Shown here: positions 30,761 through 33,775 of the stretch, piece after piece | How positions within the stretch are numbered: the stretch's first letter is position 1 | Layout: each line of letters opens with the position of its first letter | From: an uncultured Oscillospiraceae bacterium | GTDB lineage: Bacteria; Bacillota; Clostridia; Oscillospirales; Oscillospiraceae | DNA: 33,775 nucleotides | Direction: 5' to 3' | NCBI GenBank assembly: GCA_944387785.1 | Contig: CALXGG010000010.1 | Location: forward strand, 1 to 33,775 | The notes under the pieces: generated by a model | The model's input: the letters and a program-made list of their open reading frames with translations, nothing else | Told to the model about the DNA's origin: nothing | Databases searched by the model: none | Made by a program: the position numbers and the translations under genes

Positions 30761-31045
30761 ATGGAAAAGTACATTACAGATGAACGCACAGGGCTGAAAT
30801 ATGAGTTGGTAGGTGATTATTACCTCCTCGCCGGAGATAATGAGCCGGAGGAAGAACAGAAGCCAATCGGGATGTGGGGACAGCGACATCTTCGCTATCT
30901 GAAAAATCACCGCAAAGTACACTATGCCAATCTGCTAACAAGCGGTAAGCTGAACAACTATCTTTCGGATATTGATAGGCAGGCAGAGGAAATGTTTGAA
31001 CGGCTTACAAAGCAGATGGCAGCATCAGAGGATATCACAGAATAG
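30761..31045 (+). CDS. tnpV: Transposon-encoded protein TnpV
   Basis: This 94-residue protein matches the TnpV family of Clostridial mobile elements. It begins MEKYITDERTGLKYELVGDY, followed by GMWGQRHLRYLKNHRK, LLTSGKLNNYLSDID and EEMFERLTKQMA. Its role in transposition is not established. ATG 30761 is used because GGAGG (30748-30752) is 8 bases upstream; TTG 30755 is less likely. It ends with TAG, and the next ATG follows with no gap in the same frame. Confidence 0.88.
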   Translation: MEKYITDERTGLKYELVGDYYLLAGDNEPEEEQKPIGMWGQRHLRYLKNHRKVHYANLLTSGKLNNYLSDIDRQAEEMFERLTKQMAASEDITE

Positions 31046-31144
31046 ATGAAGGCTATTGATCAGACAGAATGGGTAAGAAAAATGAACAACATAAGAAATC
31101 GAGTTACAGAAATCGTAAACAATGATCTCACATACGCGTATTGA
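31046..31144 (+). CDS. Small 32-residue ORF after tnpV
   Basis: MKAIDQTEWVRKMNNIRNRV and a short tail ending TYAY. It begins at the ATG directly after the tnpV TAG stop, in the same frame, so it is expressed either by re-initiation or by stop-codon readthrough. A short ORF of this type often follows tnpV. It is helical and basic, without a known role. Confidence 0.55.
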   Translation: MKAIDQTEWVRKMNNIRNRVTEIVNNDLTYAY

Positions 31145-31146
31145 AG

Positions 31147-31187
31147 GCAACCCGCAACGATCGGTCAATCCGTTGCGGGTTGCTTTT
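31147..31187 (+). terminator. Terminator of the tnpV unit
   Basis: A perfect 13-bp stem GCAACCCGCAACG/CGTTGCGGGTTGC (31147-31159/31171-31183) with an 11-nt loop, followed by TTTT. Confidence 0.85.
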
Positions 31188-31218
31188 GTAAAAAGGTTAA
31201 AGATAGTTTTGAATCTCC

Positions 31219-33775
31219 TTAGATCGCTTGACCTGCGTGTCTTCTCTGTATGAACTTAACAACCTCCACAATGGGAATCACCAAAAAGGCCAAGCCGAGG
31301 GCGATCCCGTATTCCGTCCAGCCGACCGGGGTGAAGCCGAAAGCATTAGCCAAAAACGGGATCTCGAGCAAAGCAGTCGTCAGGATCAGCGAGCCGATCA
31401 TGGCGCCCCACAAAACCTTGTTCTGTCCCCGCAGGCTGAAAACGGATTTTCTTTGCGAACGGAGGTTGAAGGAATGGAATATCTCGCACATGGACATAGT
31501 CAGAAACGCCATTGTCATCCCATGCCGGGACGAGCCTACGGGCAGCGAGAAGACCCCGCTTTCAAAGAAATGGCCGATGAGATAGGAGATGATTGTTAAC
31601 GCGCTGACCAAAATCCCCTGATAGAGAATATCCACAAGCAAACTGCCGGAGAAAAATCCCTCTTTGGCGCTCCGGGGTGGGCGGCGCATACTGTTCGCCT
31701 CGGCTTTTTCCATCCCGAGCGCCAGCGCGGGGAAGCAATCCGTGATCAAATTGATAAACAGAAGATGCACAGGATTCAACAGGGTAAAGCCCAGCATTGC
31801 TGCGGCGAAAACGCCCAAAACCTCGCTCATATTGGAAGCGAGCAGAAACTGGATGGCCTTTCGAATATTCTCATAGATGCGGCGGCCTTCCTTGACGGCG
31901 AGGACGATCGTGGCAAAATTATCGTCCGCCAAAACCATATCGGCAACATTCTTTGTGACGTCGGTTCCCGTAATTCCCATTCCGATTCCGATATCGGCGG
32001 ATTTTATGGAGGGCGCATCGTTGACACCGTCGCCCGTCATGGCGGTCACGGCGCCGAGGGATTTCCATGCGTTTACGATCCGGGTTTTATGCTCGGGCTG
32101 CACTCGGGCGTAAACGCTCGTTTCCTGTACCTTTTGCAAAAGCTGCTCGTCGGAAAGCGAGTCCAGCTCAGTGCCGGTGATTGCCTGGGAGGCATCTGCA
32201 AGGATTCCCAATTCCTTGGCGATGGCGACGGCGGTATCTTTATGGTCGCCTGTGATCATCACGGCGCGGATCCCTGCCTGGCGGCATTCTTCGATGGCGG
32301 CCTTGACTTCCGGGCGCACCGGGTCGATCATCCCTGTAAGGCTGAGGAAGGTGAGCTTTTGCTCCAGAACCTCCGGGGTGTTTTCCGCCGGTTTTTCTTC
32401 CCAGTCCCGCCGGGCGACAGCCAAAACGCGCAGTGCCCGGTCGGCCATGTTTTTATTAGCTGTTAAGAGCTCCTGCCGTTTTTCATCGGTCATGGGAAGG
32501 ACTTTCCCGTTTTCCAGATAGCCTGCGCAGCGGGCGATCACGACGTCGGGCGCACCTTTGGTATACTGCACGAATCCTTTCTCGGCGCGGTGGATGGTGG
32601 ACATCATTTTCCGCCCGGAATCAAAGGGAGCCTCACCCACGCGCGGCTGCCGCGCTTCCAGCTCCTGCTTCTTCAAGCCGGCGTCACAGGCGAAATTCAC
32701 CAAAGCGCATTCGGTGGGCTCGCCCTCGGCTTTGTTTTCGCTGTTCAGGAAAGCGTCGGAGCAAAGAGCCATGGCCGAGGCAACAAGGGCTTTCTCTCCG
32801 ATATACTCCACGACCGTCATTTTATTTTGGGTGAGGGTGCCGGTTTTATCGGAGCAGATGACCTGGGTGCAGCCGAGCGTTTCCACGGCGGTCAGCCGGC
32901 GGATGATGGCATTTTCTTTTGCCATTTTCGTGACCCCGATCGAGAGGACAACGGTGACGACCGTTGCCAGACCCTCCGGGATGGCGGCGACGGCCAGCGA
33001 CACGGCCACCATAAAGGTTTTTAAGATGACTTCAAGGGCATGACCGCCTGCGGCCAGTTCGCCCCGCGCCATAAAAAGATTGAAGGCGAAGAGGAAGACA
33101 CAGATTCCGAGCACCATTTTGGAGAGAAGCCCGCCGAGATCATCCAGCTTTTTCTGCAAGGGGGTTTGCTCCTCTTTTGCGGCGGAGATCACGCCGGCGA
33201 TCTTGCCCATTTCGGTGGCCATCCCGGTTGCGGTGATGACGGCTTTGCCGCGCCCGTAGACGACGGTGGAGCCCATATAGCACATATTTTTCCGGTCGCC
33301 GAGCGGGATATCCGTCTGCTCCTGCGGGGCTCCGAGCGCTTCCAGCACCTTATTGACCGGCACGGATTCGCCGGTAAGGGCGGCTTCCTCGATTTTCAGG
33401 GAGGCGCTTTCCAGGATCCGCCCGTCGGCCGGGACGGCGTCGCCGGCTTCCAGCAAAACGACATCGCCGGGGACAAGGTCGACAGACGGCAGAATGACCG
33501 GTTTCCCATCGCGCAGGACCTTACAGGTGGCGGCCGTCATGCTTTGCAGAGCCTCGATCGCCGCTTCGGCCTTTTGCTCCTGGATCACGCCGAGGAGAGC
33601 GTTGAGCAGAACGACAACCAGAATGATGATCGTTTCCGCCCATTCGCTCTCCCCTGAGAGCATCCCGGTCAGAGCGCTGACGGCGGCGGCAGCCAGCAAA
33701 ATCAGCAGCATCGGATCCTTGAGCTGGAGAAAAAAGCGTTTTAGAAAGCCCGGCTTTTCCGCTTCCTTTAATTTA
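31219..33775 (-). CDS. Cation-transporting P-type ATPase (calcium type), 5'-truncated by window
   Basis: This is a P2-type ATPase of SERCA/PMCA kind. The open frame continues to the window edge (ending there KLKEAEKPGFLKRF), so about 50-60 N-terminal residues are outside; the ATG at 33711 is internal. The actuator loop is EEAALTGESVPV and the M4 ion-binding region is AVAAIPEGLATVVTVVLSIG. The phosphorylation site is CSDKTGTLTQNKM, followed by MITGDHKDTA and the hinge MTGDGVNDAPSIKSADIGI. Six C-terminal membrane helices follow, with LINLITDCFPALALGMEKA. It would export calcium or a related cation. Its GC content appears lower than that of the 1-29 kb genes, and it sits beside the transposon patch, so it may be acquired. 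Confidence 0.92.
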   Translation of the reverse strand, partial: KLKEAEKPGFLKRFFLQLKDPMLLILLAAAAVSALTGMLSGESEWAETIIILVVVLLNALLGVIQEQKAEAAIEALQSMTAATCKVLRDGKPVILPSVDLVPGDVVLLEAGDAVPADGRILESASLKIEEAALTGESVPVNKVLEALGAPQEQTDIPLGDRKNMCYMGSTVVYGRGKAVITATGMATEMGKIAGVISAAKEEQTPLQKKLDDLGGLLSKMVLGICVFLFAFNLFMARGELAAGGHALEVILKTFMVAVSLAVAAIPEGLATVVTVVLSIGVTKMAKENAIIRRLTAVETLGCTQVICSDKTGTLTQNKMTVVEYIGEKALVASAMALCSDAFLNSENKAEGEPTECALVNFACDAGLKKQELEARQPRVGEAPFDSGRKMMSTIHRAEKGFVQYTKGAPDVVIARCAGYLENGKVLPMTDEKRQELLTANKNMADRALRVLAVARRDWEEKPAENTPEVLEQKLTFLSLTGMIDPVRPEVKAAIEECRQAGIRAVMITGDHKDTAVAIAKELGILADASQAITGTELDSLSDEQLLQKVQETSVYARVQPEHKTRIVNAWKSLGAVTAMTGDGVNDAPSIKSADIGIGMGITGTDVTKNVADMVLADDNFATIVLAVKEGRRIYENIRKAIQFLLASNMSEVLGVFAAAMLGFTLLNPVHLLFINLITDCFPALALGMEKAEANSMRRPPRSAKEGFFSGSLLVDILYQGILVSALTIISYLIGHFFESGVFSLPVGSSRHGMTMAFLTMSMCEIFHSFNLRSQRKSVFSLRGQNKVLWGAMIGSLILTTALLEIPFLANAFGFTPVGWTEYGIALGLAFLVIPIVEVVKFIQRRHAGQAI

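Larger units (their letters stand above)
29873..31190 (+). mobile_element. Transposon cargo patch (TnpV region)
   Basis: This segment differs sharply from its surroundings: the part from about 30240 to 31190 is AT-rich, against GC-rich host genes. It carries TnpV and companion small ORFs typical of Clostridial conjugative transposons, and several terminator hairpins. No recombinase, relaxase or terminal repeats are visible, so it is a fragment or an internal module. It is not shown to be part of the element at the left window edge. Confidence 0.6.

Noticed and set aside
1..31190. Left-edge element and the tnpV patch as two ends of one element
   Set aside because: The 29 kb between them is ordinary host metabolism, the junctions do not match by eye, and no shared terminal sequence was found.
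1..33775. CRISPR array, tRNA or rRNA genes
   Set aside because: No regularly spaced direct repeats and no tRNA or rRNA signatures were seen on either strand.

Overview
The window looks like a chromosomal segment of a GC-rich, anaerobic, gut-type Firmicute (Clostridia, Oscillospiraceae/Flavonifractor-like). The evidence is family-level: strong AGGAGG ribosome binding sites, frequent ATGA/GTGA overlaps, an S-layer-homology surface protein, KtrAB potassium uptake, the carboxyspermidine route to spermidine, and conjugative-transposon debris of the kind common in gut Clostridia. The species cannot be named from the sequence alone.

Layout. Bases 1 to about 661 are the end of an integrative/conjugative element with a candidate oriT, inserted into the 5' part of an XRE-type regulator gene whose stub remains at 650-787. 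A patatin-like lipase follows (1060-1908). A strong promoter at 1972-2000 starts a roughly 250-nt highly structured RNA. Its terminator lies against the ribosome binding site of speA, the first gene of a five-gene polyamine cluster (speA-speE-speB-carboxyspermidine dehydrogenase-nspC, 2403-8134). A TetR regulator (8229-8780) and its terminator follow. Next is a tightly overlapped trio: an unknown coiled-coil protein, FtsH and a DUF308/HdeD-like membrane protein (8915-11711).

From 12 to 17.5 kb the minus strand carries sugar catabolism. It comprises a xylulokinase-like FGGY kinase, a FucI/AraA-like isomerase, the C-terminal remnant of what looks like a galactoside symporter, and a GH42 beta-galactosidase. 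From 17.8 to 23.7 kb, also on the minus strand, runs a potassium operon: ktrB-ktrA-(membrane-anchored LysR-type half domain)-kdpD-kdpE. No kdpFABC pump genes are visible. Then a lipoprotein ApbE flavin transferase (minus) stands back to back with a 1392-residue S-layer protein (plus). Two copies of an 18-bp palindrome lie between them. The S-layer protein carries a DGVSGAT sequence that resembles an ApbE flavinylation site.

The right end (about 29.9-31.2 kb) is an AT-richer patch of transposon cargo (TnpV plus small ORFs). It is followed by a cation P-type ATPase that runs off the window.

Most interesting items: the structured RNA and attenuator-like terminator in front of the polyamine operon; the possible ApbE/S-layer flavoprotein pair with twin operators; an orphan KdpDE wired to Ktr with a membrane-tethered effector-binding-like protein; and a regulator gene cut by the mobile element. 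All assignments come from reading motifs by eye; no database search was run.
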